A stretch of 64,000 bases of DNA, taken from the NCBI RefSeq assembly GCF_019578655.1, contig NC_063261.1:13382216-13446215 (forward strand), read 5' to 3'. Made by a program: the position numbers and the translations under genes. This stretch comes from Ricinus communis. Taxonomy: Eukaryota > Streptophyta > Magnoliopsida > Malpighiales > Euphorbiaceae. The notes below the pieces were generated by a model that was not told where the DNA came from, did no database searches, and saw only the letters and a program-made list of their open reading frames with translations. Each line of letters starts with the position of its first letter. Position 1 is the stretch's first letter. This document shows, in pieces, positions 38,715 to 52,338 of this stretch.

Positions 38715-39775
38715 AAAATGATAACCTTTTATATCTAGATAATAAGAGATACTGATTTAAAAGATCTTATCAAAGTTACTTCAATGAAATGATAATAATA
38801 TCTCTAATTGCCTTGTATTTCGAGTGCTCGCATTTATGATTTAAAGTGTTGTTAAGGTCTAGCCATAAGCTAATCACCCTAATATGACTCTAAGCTAGCC
38901 ATCATCAACAAGTCCTCTTAAGCATGGCCATGAGGTAATCAGCCTTTTGAGTAAGACATACATTTAGATCCTCTAAGAATGTGGTAAAGTAGTTAACATC
39001 AAAACCATATATTTGAAGCTATCAAATACATCCTTCAAGACGACGAGGTCTTGGTAAGATAGCTTGCTACCTGCTCCATTCGCAATAAGAAATAGGCTAG
39101 CTTCCTCATTGCTGAAGAAAGAACATTAACAATCTTGGTAATAAAAGAGTCTTAAATGTATCCATGGACTTTGCAAAAGCTTTTTAGTATGTCATGCCCA
39201 TCGCTCAAATAATAGCCCCCATAAACTCTTTCAAGGTAGCATCGACCTCATTAAAATTTGCAATGACGAACTTATTAAAGGAGCTACCATAAGCATTCAT
39301 GACGTCACCAACTACCACATAAAATACAAAGTGTCACATAGTTACAAAGGTGACACAAAAATCATAATAAAAGAACTATTAAAGGTGGTATTATTTAAAA
39401 TCTCGATTGTGTTTGTCTGCTCCATCAATAAGATTTAAACCTAATGGTGGATGTAAGGGCATTGTGCCACTCGAGCCTCTTTTACCAACCTTAATTATTA
39501 TAAAGGCATACCTTTACCCTAATAGTAGGCTAGGCATAATAGCTCTGGAAAAAGTAGTAGTACTTGACAAAGCGATACAAAGACGAAAATCAATAACATG
39601 AGATAGAGATATGAAAAGACCAAAGAAAAACTTAAGGGTGTCTAGCACTTCACTTGATCTAGAAGCCTTTACAATGGGGTATGAAAACCTTGTCCCTACA
39701 ATGAGGTTGATCAAAAGGCACCTCCTCAATATCAAACATGGTAACATTATGAAAATTAGCATCTATAGTTCTCAT
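38715..39775. other. Decayed repeat sequence between two LTRs
   Basis: Composition and style ('atcaccctaatatgactctaagctagcc') match the decayed element to the left, so this is probably its continuation beyond the solo LTR. No reading frame or motif can be assigned. Confidence 0.4.
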
Positions 39776-41528
39776 CTACTTCCTCCTCAAAAGTTACTGT
39801 GCCGCCCACCTCGCCGCCGTTGTCCAACAACTCCCTCTCCCCCTCCCTCCTTCCTACCGGCACTGTCAAGAGTGGAGAAGGCTACCATCGTCGGTTCGGC
39901 CTCCTGCTGGCGTCCTATTGGTGATCCGAACACAGTAGGTAGGATCAGCTTTCGGACCCCGGTGTTTCCCGAACGCGCGAAATATTACAATTTCGACTCG
40001 GTATAATTTTATTTAGACTCTAAAAATTATGTTGTAATTTTAGAAAAATATTATGGCTATTAATTACATGTGATGGATAATTTAAAAATTAATTGTGTTG
40101 TGGTGTGTTGCGGAGTCGGGAAAAATAATGCAATTCTGGTGGCCCGACTCCTGTTATTTAATCATAGTCTATTTGATGTGTCTTTGGCAAGTTCTTGACC
40201 CGTTTTATAGGGGGGTAAATATCCGTAATTTAGAGAAAGTTCTGCCGAATTTTCGACAGATTTCTCAAGTCTAAATTAATTTTAGGCAATCTAATCTAAG
40301 GGTCTAGGCCTAGGAAAAATTCAAGATTGTTTGTTAATGGAGTGTTTTCGTGAATAGATAATCAATCCTTCCCGCTAGCTTCACCCGAGGCATAGGAGCG
40401 AACTGCGGAGCGCGTCAAAACTGTGATTTAAAGTCACATAATCTCTGCAATATTGTCAAGTCTAAATTTAATATGATGCTTTAAAAATCTATGTTTAATA
40501 TGATTATCAGTATCGCAATATAAATAATTTCATTCAATTATTAATTACTAAGAATAATTTTAATATTGTTATCAGTGATATTATTTCGTTATTTTGATAT
40601 CATACTTAATGTTATATTAATATAATTATTATTATTATTATTATTTCTACATACAAATGGCATGTTTGCTTTTTTCGAATTTCTAAATTTTTATTTCGAT
40701 ATGTTTTAAATGATTATGTTAGACTATGATTAATATATATGTATTGATTGTAATATTGGGATGAGGCTATAGTAGAAATGCTACCTGATGGGTTACATTA
40801 GGACCGCGTGCGCACTAAAATTTTGCCTTGGTCGAGTATAACTCTCTGGGCTGTGAAAGTTGATTGCTGGAGAAAGGTCCCTAGTCGAGTAATGCTCTCT
40901 GGGCGCCGGCTTAGTTAGGAATCAAGTGTTCAGGCACGATGTAAGAACCCTGGTCGAGCTTCGCTCACTGGGCGCCAGTATTTGGGATTAGGGTTCTACT
41001 GAGCCACTCGTCTCATGAGTCTTAAAATGTATTTTATTTTTAAATTATGGTATGATTTGTATTTGATGTATAATGACATGTTATACTGAGATAATAAATA
41101 TTATTTTACTGAGAAGACTCCAATAGTTACAGGATTATTTGATTTCAACTCACTCCCGAGACTGACAGTCTCAGTTTTATTTTTCAAGTGACAATTAGAG
41201 TTCTTCGTCGTCCTACATTGTGATAGTCCAACTTCTTCTTTATCAGACTTATTGTAAATAATCTATACTTTTATATTTTTAGTTATTTTTTATCTGGACC
41301 TTCCTCAGTAGAGTACTTTTAATTTGTTGTGATTATTCTGGTCCATGATGGACGTGGAATGTTATAAAGACCAGTTAGAATAATTTATGGCATGTCAGTC
41401 ATGATTAATGATATTTTATTAGCATTTTATATGAATTATTGGTGAGTAAGGCTTACTACGGGATTCAGTAACCTTAAGCCTACCCATTCCCTAGTGCTGG
41501 TCACGGACCCACAGATTGGGTCGTGACA
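39776..41528 (+). repeat. Element B 5' LTR (copy 2 of the long-LTR family), 5' truncated
   Basis: It ends GGTCGTGACA, five bases before a primer-binding site, so it is a true 5' LTR. It aligns with copy 1 in blocks: the ggagtcggg/cccgactcc hairpin at 40112-40151, 'gtgatttaaagtcacata' near 40423, and three 'gtcgag...gctct' motifs at 40828-40973. The left end begins in a CT-rich tract, so the first kilobase of the LTR is missing, probably deleted. Confidence 0.8.
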
Positions 41529-44476
41529 AAATTGGTATCAGAGCTTGGATTTAGTTTTCCTTCGACCTAAGTTAGCTTCCTTAACTACCGCGGAAATTTG
41601 GAAATCGAGTATGTCCTTGCGTGTTTCGTTAATTCTAGTATCTGCACTATACGTTAGAGAGTCTGTTGGGTTTAATAGCTTGTTGTTCATTTTTCAGCTC
41701 TTGCCATGCCGAGAACTTGAGCGACTACAGCTGCAGCATCAGCCCAAGAAGGCCAAGATGAGTTTTCTGCTCAGACGGCCCCTCCGGCCCCAGCCCATGG
41801 TACTTGGAGGCGAGGTAAGCCTCGAGTAGCAGCCCAACCAGATCAGGGCGAGGCTCAAGAGGTTCATGGTGCTGGTGGAATCCCAGTGGAGGCATTTGTA
41901 ACTGGTATGACTGGGATACAGAGGGCCTTAGAGCTGTTATTAGTCTTCCAGCAGTAGCAGGCTGCCCAGGGTTCAAGAAGCCGTGCTAGTAGGTCCAGTA
42001 TCAGGAATCATTAAGATGGCCAGATTTTCTTTGAAGGGGTTAGCATCTTAATGGTTCAGAGACTATATCCGTCCCTTTCTAGATGGATTATCGTGGAGGC
42101 AGTTTAGAGACAGGTTTGAAGAGTATTTCATCCCTCTTAGTGTAAGGCAGGAGTATAAAGAGAGATTTGAAAGGCTACTTAAGGAAGACCAGTCAGTGGC
42201 AGAATACACCGGAAAATTTGTATAGTTGAGTAGGTATGCGCCCTATGCTGTGGGGACCGAAGAGTATAATAACAGCATGTACATTTCAGAACTCTGTCTA
42301 GAGTTTGTCTCCTTGGTTCAGTCTAGGAGGAGCAGCTTCATAGAATTAACTGACATGGCGAGACATATGGGGATGACCCTGTGAGGTTTTGGTTAGAGGA
42401 CTGACGATGATAGGAATAAGAAGACCAAGATTGAGGGTCGGCCTAGTCTCAGAAGGCTACTCCGGTGCCGACCAAATAGATCGGACAAAGAAGCCACCAT
42501 GTCCACAGAAAGGGTAGGCACAATCGGAAAGGTAGCTGAGGATTCAGACCTGGTCAGGGCTTTAGTGGTAGTGAGCAGAGTTCAAGCTACAGCAGCTCTA
42601 GTTCTTGGGCCAGCACTTGTCAGATGTGCGGCATGTCACATCAGGGACCATGCCTAGCTTCTAGCGGAGCCTGTTTTAGGTGTGGCGAGATGGGTCATAT
42701 GGCTCGAGAGTGTCCTCACTACTTCAGTCGACCAGCTTTTCCTCAGGGCTCGTCCGTTAGTGTGACCCGACCAGCTTCTCCTGTAGCTCTGGGATATTTT
42801 CAGGGTGGATCTCCGTACGTCGGCCAGTAGGGCCGTGGTTTTGGAGGTAGATCTACAGGAGGCCAATCTGGGGGCAGAGTTCAAAGTCAAGCTTCAGGCT
42901 CTCAGTAGTCAGGCAGGGGGCAAGCGAGAGTGTTCACCCTCACTCCTCAGGATGCGCGAGCCTCAAATGCTGTGGTGTCAGGTACTATTCATGTTTACTA
43001 TTTTGAAGCTACAGTTTTGTTAGACCTTGGGGCTACCCACTCTTTCGTGTTGCCTAGTTTTGCTTTAAGATTGGATGTCCAGCCCATTAGACTTCAAGTT
43101 CCGATGTCGGTCTCTATGCCATTAAGTGATACCTTAGAGACCGATGTTGTGTTTTTGTCGTGTCCGGTGTCTGTTGAGGGTCGAGATTTGGTTGCTAACC
43201 TAATTGTATTAGATGTATTGGATTTTGATGTGATTTTGGGAATGGATTGGTTGGCTATGCATTTCGCTATGTTGGATTGCCGGGAGAAACAAGTGACTTT
43301 TCAAATTCCCAGAAACTTAGAGTTATATTTTAAAGGCGAGCAGGTACCTACTCCATCATATCTCGTGTCGGCTATTGCAACTAGGCGGATGCTTCGTCGT
43401 GGATGTCAGGGATATCTGGCTTTAGTCAGGGATACCACAATAGGAAAAGGTTGCGTTGAGGACGTTCAGGTGGTTTGCGAGTTTCCTGATGTATTTCTAG
43501 AAGAATACCAAGATTTTCGCACAATAGAGAGATATAATTCTACATCGACATGGTACCGGGTACAACACCTATTTCTTTACCGCCCTACCGAATGGCACCA
43601 GCCGAGTTAAAGGAGTTAAAGGAGCAGTTATAGGTCCTCCTGGATAAGGGTTTTATTAGACCCAGTACGTCTCTATGGGGTGCTCCTATTCTGTTCTTGA
43701 AGAAGAAAGATGGTACTTTGCGCCTTGGTATCGATTATCGGCAACTAAATAAAGCGACAATTCGTAATCGGTATCTGCTTCCTCGCATTGATGACCTATT
43801 CGATCAGCTTCAAGGAGTCGTATGTTTCTCCAGGATTGATTTGCGATCGGAGTATCACCAGTTAAGGATCCATGGTGAAAATGTGCCAAAGACGGTGTTC
43901 AGGATGCGTTATGGGCATTATGAGTTTCTGGTGATGTCGTTTGGACTCACTAATGCTCCTGCAGCTTTCATGGATATGATGAATCTAGTGTTCAAGCAGT
44001 TTCTGGATCATTTTGTCATCGTATTCATTTATGATATCTTGTTGTACTCTAGAAGCGATGAGGAGCACGCGTGGCATCTGAGGATGTTACTTCAGACATT
44101 AAGGGAGCATCAGTTGTGCGCTAAGTTCTCCAAGTGCGAGTTCTGGTTAGAAAGCATTGCTTTTTTGGGGCACGTGTCTAGAGAGGGTATTCAGGTGGAC
44201 CCCAAGAAAGTGGAGGCGGTGACTGACTGGCAAAGACCGACCATGGTGACTGAGGTGCGTAGCTTTCTAGGATTGGCAGGCTACTACCGTCATTTCGTGC
44301 AAGACTTTTTGAGGATAGCAGCACCTTTGACTAAGCTGACTCAGAAGAATGTCAGGTTTCAGTGGACTGACACGTGTGAAAGAAGCTTTCAGAAGCTGAA
44401 AGACTGTTTGACTTCAGCTCCGGTGTTGACCTTACCCTTTGGGACTGGTGGATTCACGGTGTATTGCGACGCTTCC
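41529..44476 (+). pseudogene. Element B gag-pol, Ty3/gypsy, truncated in RNase H
   Basis: Gag-like text lies at about 42075-42370 ('WRQFRDRFEEYFIPLSVRQEYKERFE' region, cut by stops). A zinc knuckle CFRCGEMGHMARECP lies at about 42675-42719. The protease has DLGATHSFV at about 43023, where the usual serine is leucine, followed by VILGMDWL. RT runs from '[21 protein letters not shown]' (43694) through '[15 protein letters not shown]' to '[13 protein letters not shown]'. The palm motif reads FIYDILLYS: the first catalytic aspartate of F-x-DD is tyrosine. RNase H stops at VYCDAS where element C is inserted. A frameshift lies near 43500-43600. Wording is of the Tekay/Del type. Inactive. Confidence 0.9.
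41533..41544 (+). promoter_or_regulatory. Element B primer-binding site
   Basis: tggtatcagagc, a perfect match to the initiator-Met tRNA 3' complement used by plant gypsy elements. It lies four bases after the LTR end. Confidence 0.9.
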
Positions 44477-45135
44477 TGTCACACTCCCGTTACATGCTAA
44501 CCAACAGACATTTTTCAGGTAGCATACAAGCGTCGTAGACTATATACTACATATAGATAGGTCAATCTACAGATTGTTAAGAATCAGGACACAAGGTTAT
44601 TAACATATAAACATATGATTATACTTAAACATCATTTAACAAGTATTCAAAACATCTTCTTATGCCTTATAAGGCACACTTCCATATACATCACATAACT
44701 GCATACAAAATGCATCGGAAGGAGACTCCATAAAACTGGTCCAACCTTACGGAACTTTTAAAAGCTAGACTTTGGATACAACCAATGGATGCACTACTAT
44801 TTACAAACCTGAAAAGAAAAATTTTGGAGAAGGGAGCCTCCAGCGTAGTAATAAATAATCAACATAATCTATATCACATACACTTAATACAATTTCCACC
44901 CAATCACATAACTTACCATGATTCATAATTTAGGCATAAGTTCATACCATTCTACTCAATTCATTATAACCATCATAAAAAAATACAATTCAGCAATTAT
45001 GGTTAATTCTCACGGCTCGTGGATCCCCTTTAATGTGCTGCTTCGCCTCATCCTCATCTATTGCACACGTAAGCTGCTCCGCCTCATCCTCACATTACAC
45101 AATTTTATAGCCTCTCTAGGCTTTAGCCTCCTAAG

Positions 45136-45166
<31 letters not shown>

Positions 45167-46795
45167 TTCACAGCGGAATCCGCCATTCATATGCGCATAC
45201 GCATTTAACATCACAATTCATTTATTTCACTTATATCATATTCAAGCAATAACAATTGTTTCACTCAACACCAATCAATTCCATCACATTCATTCAAACA
45301 TAATACAATTTCAAGTAAATACAACCATTTGCGGAACATTTGATTAAATATATGAATATAGCAAATATTAACTATTTACTTACTCAAAATACACTTATTC
45401 CTTCAACATAGAAGAACCTCCTTTCTCCACAACTTCCTTTCCAGGCCCTTGAGTTCCTGTTAACACATTCATCAATTCACATTTCATGCATATTCCAAAT
45501 ATTCATATAAATGCTAGTTCTAATGCATTACAAGATCATCCCCTTTTCTAATTCATAGGTCTAACTCTTCCTCTAAGACTCTCAATTACTATTTTAATAT
45601 CACATAAACACTTTCCATCTAGCTATATACTAATTTAATTCAAATTAATATCAAATAGATAGCTTAAAACTAATCTCCAACATCTCTGTTTTCTGGATAG
45701 AATTTAGTACCAAAGTATATTTATTGTTGGGCAAAATTGGCTTAATATAAAAAATCTCATATTAAATAGACATATACGTTTATGTTTCTAGTTTCATCTC
45801 CAAGAAGAATTACTCAATTCCAACTTCTATAGATTTAATTATTCCCAAATTACTGAGCAAGGATCATACAACTTGCTCTACCCGAGCAGTAATTTGTTTA
45901 CTCAATTTAAGCAACCAAAACGGCAAACTAGCAAACTCACAAAACTACAACGTTATAGAGGACTCTTCAAAATTTTCATAGATACCAATTAAGTTTAATT
46001 TGGATTTATATAACGCATGTTATACTCAAAATACATAACATCAAGGTTGCTGGGATTTTGACAGTTTTCTGTCTTGACATACTTAAACTTAAATCAAGCT
46101 TAATCTCTATGTAATCATTCAATACTTACTAATTCATGATAATCATACCTTTAATTAATTAGTGAAAGCATCAATTGAAGTTTTTCCAATTTATAATCAA
46201 GAACCCTAATGATAGATTAATAATACTCAATTAACAACTCATCAATTTTAGCTTTTGGGTTGCTAATATGCTTAAATCCTTTAGCTTTAGCTTGGCTCCT
46301 TCAATAGTTGGTAAAACCCTATCTTACTTTTAAGGCTTTCTAGGTATTTCACTCCTCTCTCTTGTTCCAAATTTTGAGTTTTTGGCCATGTACGAATTTT
46401 ACCGAAATGAAGAGGTAGAATAAGCTTGCTCATGGTTCCAATTTTCAAGATTCATCTCTCAATGCCACCACCTACTAAAATTAGTTTTATCATCCCAAGT
46501 TAATTCTTACTAACCATATATAGGTACTAACATTTAATTGTATCTTTTAAGTCCAATCTATTTACCCAACCTTCAACTATTGATTCAATTAAGTCTCAAG
46601 ACTTAATACACATAACGCAAGTACTTAATCAACTTATCTAAATTAATAATCTAATATCATGCTTTTTATTCTCTACTTATAATTAATATATATCTATTCT
46701 CATAAAATAAAAATATTATTAATATACCATCATATGCCCAATGATTAAATGTAAATGCACATAACATGTATGATGAGAAAATGCAAGCGTTATAA
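44477..46795 (-). repeat. Element C 3' LTR, about 2.3 kb
   Basis: On the plus strand it begins TGTCACACTCCCGTTACATG, matching the 5' LTR start at 51612. The inner boundary is next to a polypurine tract (minus-strand aaggaggggagag at about 46797-46809). It contains an (AT)n run at 45140-45166, the equivalent of the site where the other LTR is truncated. The inner edge is placed to within a few bases. Confidence 0.8.
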
Positions 46796-49700
46796 CTCTC
46801 CCCTCCTTAAGAAATTTCATCCCCGAAATTTTAACAACTCACCAACATTACTATAGAATAGATGCGGATATTTCTCTCATATGCTCTTCCACTTCCTAAG
46901 TTGCTTCTCTTGGTGAATGATGACTCCACTTAATTTGACCATAGGAATGTCTTTATTTCTCAATTGCTTAACCCTTCGATCAAGAATTTCTATCGGTTCT
47001 TCCATATATGTCAACTTTTTTGTGATTTCTATCTCTGGCTCTTGAATAATATGACTAGGATCTGATCCATATCGTCTCAACATAGAATGTGAAAAACATC
47101 ATGAATAGAAGACAACTCTGTAGGTAATGCTAACCTATATGCCAATGGTCCAACTCTTTCAATAATTTCATAAGGTCCTATATACCTCGGACTCAATTTC
47201 CCTTGTTTACCAAACCTTAATATTCCTTTCCATGGTGATACCCGTAAGTAAACTTTATCACCCACAATATATTCCATTTCCCTTCGGTGCAAATCAACAT
47301 AACTCTTTTGTCTGTCTTGTGCTACTTTCAAATTCTTTTTAACTATCTCTATTTTATCCACTGTTTCTTGTACCAATTCTAGACCTTCAAGCTGTCTTAA
47401 ACCTATCAACATCCCAACATACTGGACTTTTACATTTCCTCTCGTATAAAGCTTCATATGGAGCCATTCCGATACTAGAACAAAAACTGTCGTTATACGC
47501 AAATTCCATATGTGATAAGTAATCATCCCAGTTACCCTTGAACTCAAGTGCGCAAGCCCTCATCATATCTTCTAATATCTGAATAGTTCTTTCTGATTGC
47601 CCATCTGTTTGAGGATGAAAAGCTGTACTGAAATGAAGCTTAGTACCATATACTTTCTGCAAACTCTCCCATAAACGAGAAGTAAATCTAGGATCTCTAT
47701 CTGATACAATAGATATAGGCACAGTATGCAATCTAACAATCTCAGAAATATACAATTCAGGAAGCTTATCAAGTGAATCCGTTTGCTTTATCAGGTAAGA
47801 AATGAGCACATTTAGTAAGTCGATCAATAATTACCCAAATAGCATCATGCTTGTTAAATGTACGTGGCAATCCTATAACAAAATCCATAGTAATATTGTC
47901 CCACTTCCACACATGTATAGATAAAGAATGAAGTTTACTTGCAGGTGCCTGGTGCTCTCCTTTCACTTGCTGACATGTCAAACACTTACTCACAAATTCT
48001 GCCACATCCTTCTTCATTGTCGGTCACCAATAATAAGGGTTCAAATTTTTGTACATTTTTGTATTTCCAAGATGCAATGCATAAGGTGCATAGTGTGCTT
48101 CATGCATGATTTCCTTTCTCAAATCCCCTACATCAGGTACACATACACGATTTCTATTCAATAACACACCATCATCTTTCAATAAAAATTGTGTATTCTT
48201 TCCTTTTTGTACACTACCCTTCATCTTTTACAAATAAGAATCTTCACACTGTGCATCTTTAATTTTATCTCCAATCAAAGGCTTTACTTGTAATATGGCT
48301 AACAAAACATCGTCATAAACATAAAACTTCACATCCATAGCTCTAAGTGCAACTAAATATTCCACATTGTAACAAATCATACTTGAAAAATGTTCCACTG
48401 TCTTCCTACTTAAAGCATCAGTAACAACATTTGCTTTTCTCGGATGATAATCAATAGTGCAATCATAATCCTTCAGAAGCTCAATCCATCTTCGTTGTCT
48501 CAGATTCAACTCTTTTTGTGTAGGGATATATTTCAAACTCTTATGATTAGTAAATATCTGAAATGTCTCCCCGTATAAATAATGTCGCCATATCTTCAAC
48601 GCATGTACAATGACTGCTAATTCAAGATGATGCGTAGGATAATTCAGCTCATGAGGTCGTAATTGTCTTAAAGCATAAGCTGTAAGCTTCCCATGCTGCA
48701 TTAAGACATATCCAAGTCCTTGCCTAGAAGCATCAGTAAATACAACTTAACCTCAATTTTCATATGGCAATGCAAGTATTGGTGTAGTAGTAAGTCTTTT
48801 CTTCAACTCTTGAAAATTTTGATCACACAACTCAGTCCACTAGAATGGCACATTCTTCTTTAACAAAGTTGTTAGAGGCTTAGTAATAACTGAAAAATCT
48901 TTTATAAATCTTTTATAATAGCCAGCTAACCCAAGAAAACTTCGAACTTCAGAAACATTTCTAGGCGGTTCCCATTCAATAGTTGCTTTAATCTCTGATG
49001 AATCTGGTTGCACTCCATGTTTAGAAACAATATGCCCTAAGAATGCAATTTCCTCCATCCAAAAACTCGCATTTGCTAAATTTTGCATACAACTGTTTTT
49101 CCCTCAAATTCTATAAAACAATTCTCAAGTGTTGTTCATGCTCTTCTGGGCTTCTAGAGTAAATCAAAATATCATCAATGAACACAATCACAAAGTGATC
49201 TAAATATGGCTGGAAAGTCTTGTTCATCTATGACATAAAAGCAGCAGGAGCATTTGTTAACCCAAATGGCATCACAATAAATTCATAATGCTCATACCTT
49301 GTTCTGAATGTTGTCTTGGCAATGGATTTCTTTTCAACCCGGAGTTTCCAATAACCTAATCTTAAATCAGTTTTAAAGAACACAGTTGCACCTTTTAACT
49401 GATCAAGCAAATCATCAATTCTCGGTAATGGATATTTATTCTTCACTGTAATCCTATTCAATTGCCTATAATCAATACATAATCGCATACTACCATCCTT
49501 TTTCTTCACAAACAGAATTGGTGCTCCCCAAGGTGAAGTACTTGGCCTGATGAAACCTTTATCAAACAACTCTTCTAATTACTTCTTTAATTCTTTCAAT
49601 TCCAATGGAGCCATTCTGTATGGTGCAATGGAAATAGGTGCCGCGCTAGGGATGATGTCAATCTTAAAATCAACCTCTCGATTTGGTGGCAAACCAGGCA

Positions 49701-51611
49701 AATCATCTAAGAATACGTTAGGAAATTCTCTGACAACTAGAACGTCTGATACCCCTAGACTGACCTTAGTAGTATCTACAAAACTAATCAGATATGCTTC
49801 ACATCCATCTTTAACTAACTGACATGCAGTCACTGCTGAAATCAAACAATTAGGAATTGTCTTCCTTTTACCCACCATTACTATTGTCATTTCTTCTTGT
49901 ATTTCCATAGCCACTTCCTTCATTTTACAATCAACAATAGCATGATTTCTTGACAACCAATCCATCCCCAAAATAACATCAAACTTTCTAAGATTAATAA
50001 CAACCAAGTCTACATGTAGTTTGACACTATCTACTACTATAGGACATATGATTTCACCATCGTATTTACTGCGATAATATCCCCAACAAGCATAGATACA
50101 TATATATATCATAACCTAATGCCTCTATATTACCATGAACACGTGATGCAAAATCATGTGATATGAATGAACATGTGGGTCCAGGATCAAAAAGAACATG
50201 CGCATCAAAATCATGAATAAAAAGTATACCAGTAACAATTTCAAGTGCTATAAATGCTTCATTTCTAGTAGTAGCAAATACTCTAGCTTGTGTCTGAGGT
50301 TGACCAATCTGTTCTAATGGTGTTGCTAAAATAGTTAAACCTCCTCTGCCACCTCTTCCTCTGCCTCTGCCTGAACCAACTAGAATATTTTCACCAATAC
50401 TACTCTGACCCACTGTATAAGATTCTCTAGCATTATTTCTTCGCATAGGATAATCTTTAAAATAATGTCCTGGCCTACTACAAGTGAAACACACTATTGT
50501 CTAGGTCCCCAACATTCTCCAATATGTCTCCTAATCAAGCTTGTTCTCCCTCAAGTCTGGATGAATTGTATCCACCTCTACTATAAGGTACTATGGAGCA
50601 TCTACTAGACTGACCACCAAGCCCTCGTCCATAATAACTACTCCTCTGTGAACTAGAGCCTTTGAACGAAGAAGTACTAATCTGTCTTGGAGGATTACTA
50701 TAAGTACCAATGAGTTTCTTCTTTTTAGCTTCCATAGTGTTCCTTTCAAATGATGTTTCTTCAGCTCTTAAAGCAACTTCAATTGAGGCATTATAATTCT
50801 GAGGTTTCACTGCCATTTTCTCATGAATGTCAAGCCTCAAACCCATCTCAAATTTCTTCCTTTTCAGTTCTTCTGTGGTTACCTCTTCTGGTGCATACTT
50901 ATATAATATCACAAATTGAACTTCGTACTCTGCAACTGACATGTCATTCTGCTTCAACTGAAGAAATTCAAACTTCTTTCTGTCTCTATAAATTTCTAGA
51001 GTATACTTCTCAGCAAATTCTCTCAAGAAATCATTCCAAATCAAAGTAATTGGTCAATCTCTGCTTCTTAAAACTGTTTCCCACCAATCAAGTGCATCTT
51101 TTTCTATTAAAGACACTGCATATAGAAGCCTTTGTTCTGATGTGCAATTAAATCTGTCCAACACCATTTCTGTATTTCGTAACCATTCTTCAGCCTCAGC
51201 AGGATCAGTAGTATCCTGAAAAACATTAGCACCTTGTTTCCTAACCCTTTCATAATTCTTATCTATCACGGCCTCTTGTTGTTGAGTCTAAGGCGTCGGT
51301 GCTTGTTGTCAAGCTACCCTTTGCATCAGAAAATCCATAAACTGTTCCGTAACATTTTGTACATTCGGTTGTGTAGCATTTTCAAAATGTAGCTCACGCT
51401 CATCATGTTGATCATGTTCAGATGCATTTTCATGACCATGCACAGACTCTAATGACTTATCTGGGCCAGCTGCATGTTCTCCTTGTCTCTCCATCTATAT
51501 ATATGAAATGCAAACACTCAGTCAAGTTCAAAGAACATACGTCATATGCTTATTGACGTGCAACATGAATTTACTCCCAATGAATCTAATCCCCGCTCTG
51601 ATACCACTAAA
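46796..51611 (-). pseudogene. Element C gag-pol with chromodomain
   Basis: Read on the minus strand. Gag 51494-50535 has 'AEEWLRNTEMVLDRF', 'LIEKDALDWWETV' and 'LQLKQNDMSVAEYE'. A zinc knuckle CFTCSRPGHYFKDYP lies at about 50491 (last Cys lost). Protease DPGPTCSFIS (about 50185) has lost the DSG motif, followed by VILGMDWL. RT 49569-48840 includes [16 protein letters not shown] and [12 protein letters not shown]. RNase H 48701-48400 ends [12 protein letters not shown]. The integrase zinc finger is near 48070-47965, and the core has MDFVIGLP, VSDRDPRF and FHPQTDGQSER. The chromodomain-like end is at about 47000-46890 (EPIEILDRRVKQLRNKDIP). At least five frameshifts are evident. Confidence 0.9.
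51596..51607 (-). promoter_or_regulatory. Element C primer-binding site
   Basis: The plus strand gctctgatacca is the exact complement of tggtatcagagc, the initiator-Met tRNA primer site, and fixes the minus orientation of element C. Confidence 0.9.
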
Positions 51612-51987
51612 TGTCACACCCCCGTTACATGCTAACCAACAGACATTTATCATATAGCATACAAGCGTCGTAGACTATATACTACATATAGATAGGCCAA
51701 TATGCAGATTATTAAGAATCAGGACACAAGGTTATTAACGTATAAACATATGATTATACTTAAACATCATTTAACAAGTATTCAAAACATCTTCTTATGC
51801 TTTACAAGGCACACTTCCATATACATCACATAACTACATACAAATGCATCAGACTCCACAAAACTGGCCCAACCTGACGGAACTTCTAAAAGCTAGACTT
51901 TGGATACAACCAACGGATGCATTATTATTTACAAATCTGAAAAGAAAAATTTTGGAGAGGGGTGAGCCTCCAGCTAAGTAAATAAAT
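51612..51987 (-). repeat. Element C 5' LTR, first part
   Basis: It starts TGTCACACCCCC. A primer-binding site (minus strand tggtatcagagc at 51596-51607) lies just inside, five bases from the LTR. It is interrupted at 51987 by element D and resumes at 56913. By eye it is about 93% identical to 44477-44870. Confidence 0.88.
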
Positions 51988-52199
51988 TGTAGAATTTTAT
52001 AGAGAAAGGAAAAAAGAGAAATGTTCTCTTATATTTTTTCTATATATCAAACATAGGAGAAACACAACTTATATAGACTAGCTAAAGGATAGAAAAAAAA
52101 AACTTAGATATGAACTAATTTATCTTATCCCTAAAGCTTAGAATGTTTATCCATATCTCTAACAAACAAAAACTAATTAGTTATTCTAACTTATCAACA
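51988..52199 (-). repeat. Element D 3' LTR (212 bp)
   Basis: It runs from TGTAGAATTTTATAG to TTATCAACA on the plus strand. The adjoining plus-strand ctccccctcaag at 52200-52211 is the complement of a polypurine tract. Confidence 0.93.
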
Positions 52200-52338
52200 C
52201 TCCCCCTCAAGTTGGAGCAAATATATCTGTCATGCCCAACTTGCTAACTTGAAATTCAAATTGCTGTCTAAATAACCTTTTAGTTAAAATATCTTCCACC
52301 TGCTGTGTAGTTGGTACAAATGGAGTACAAATAATTCC

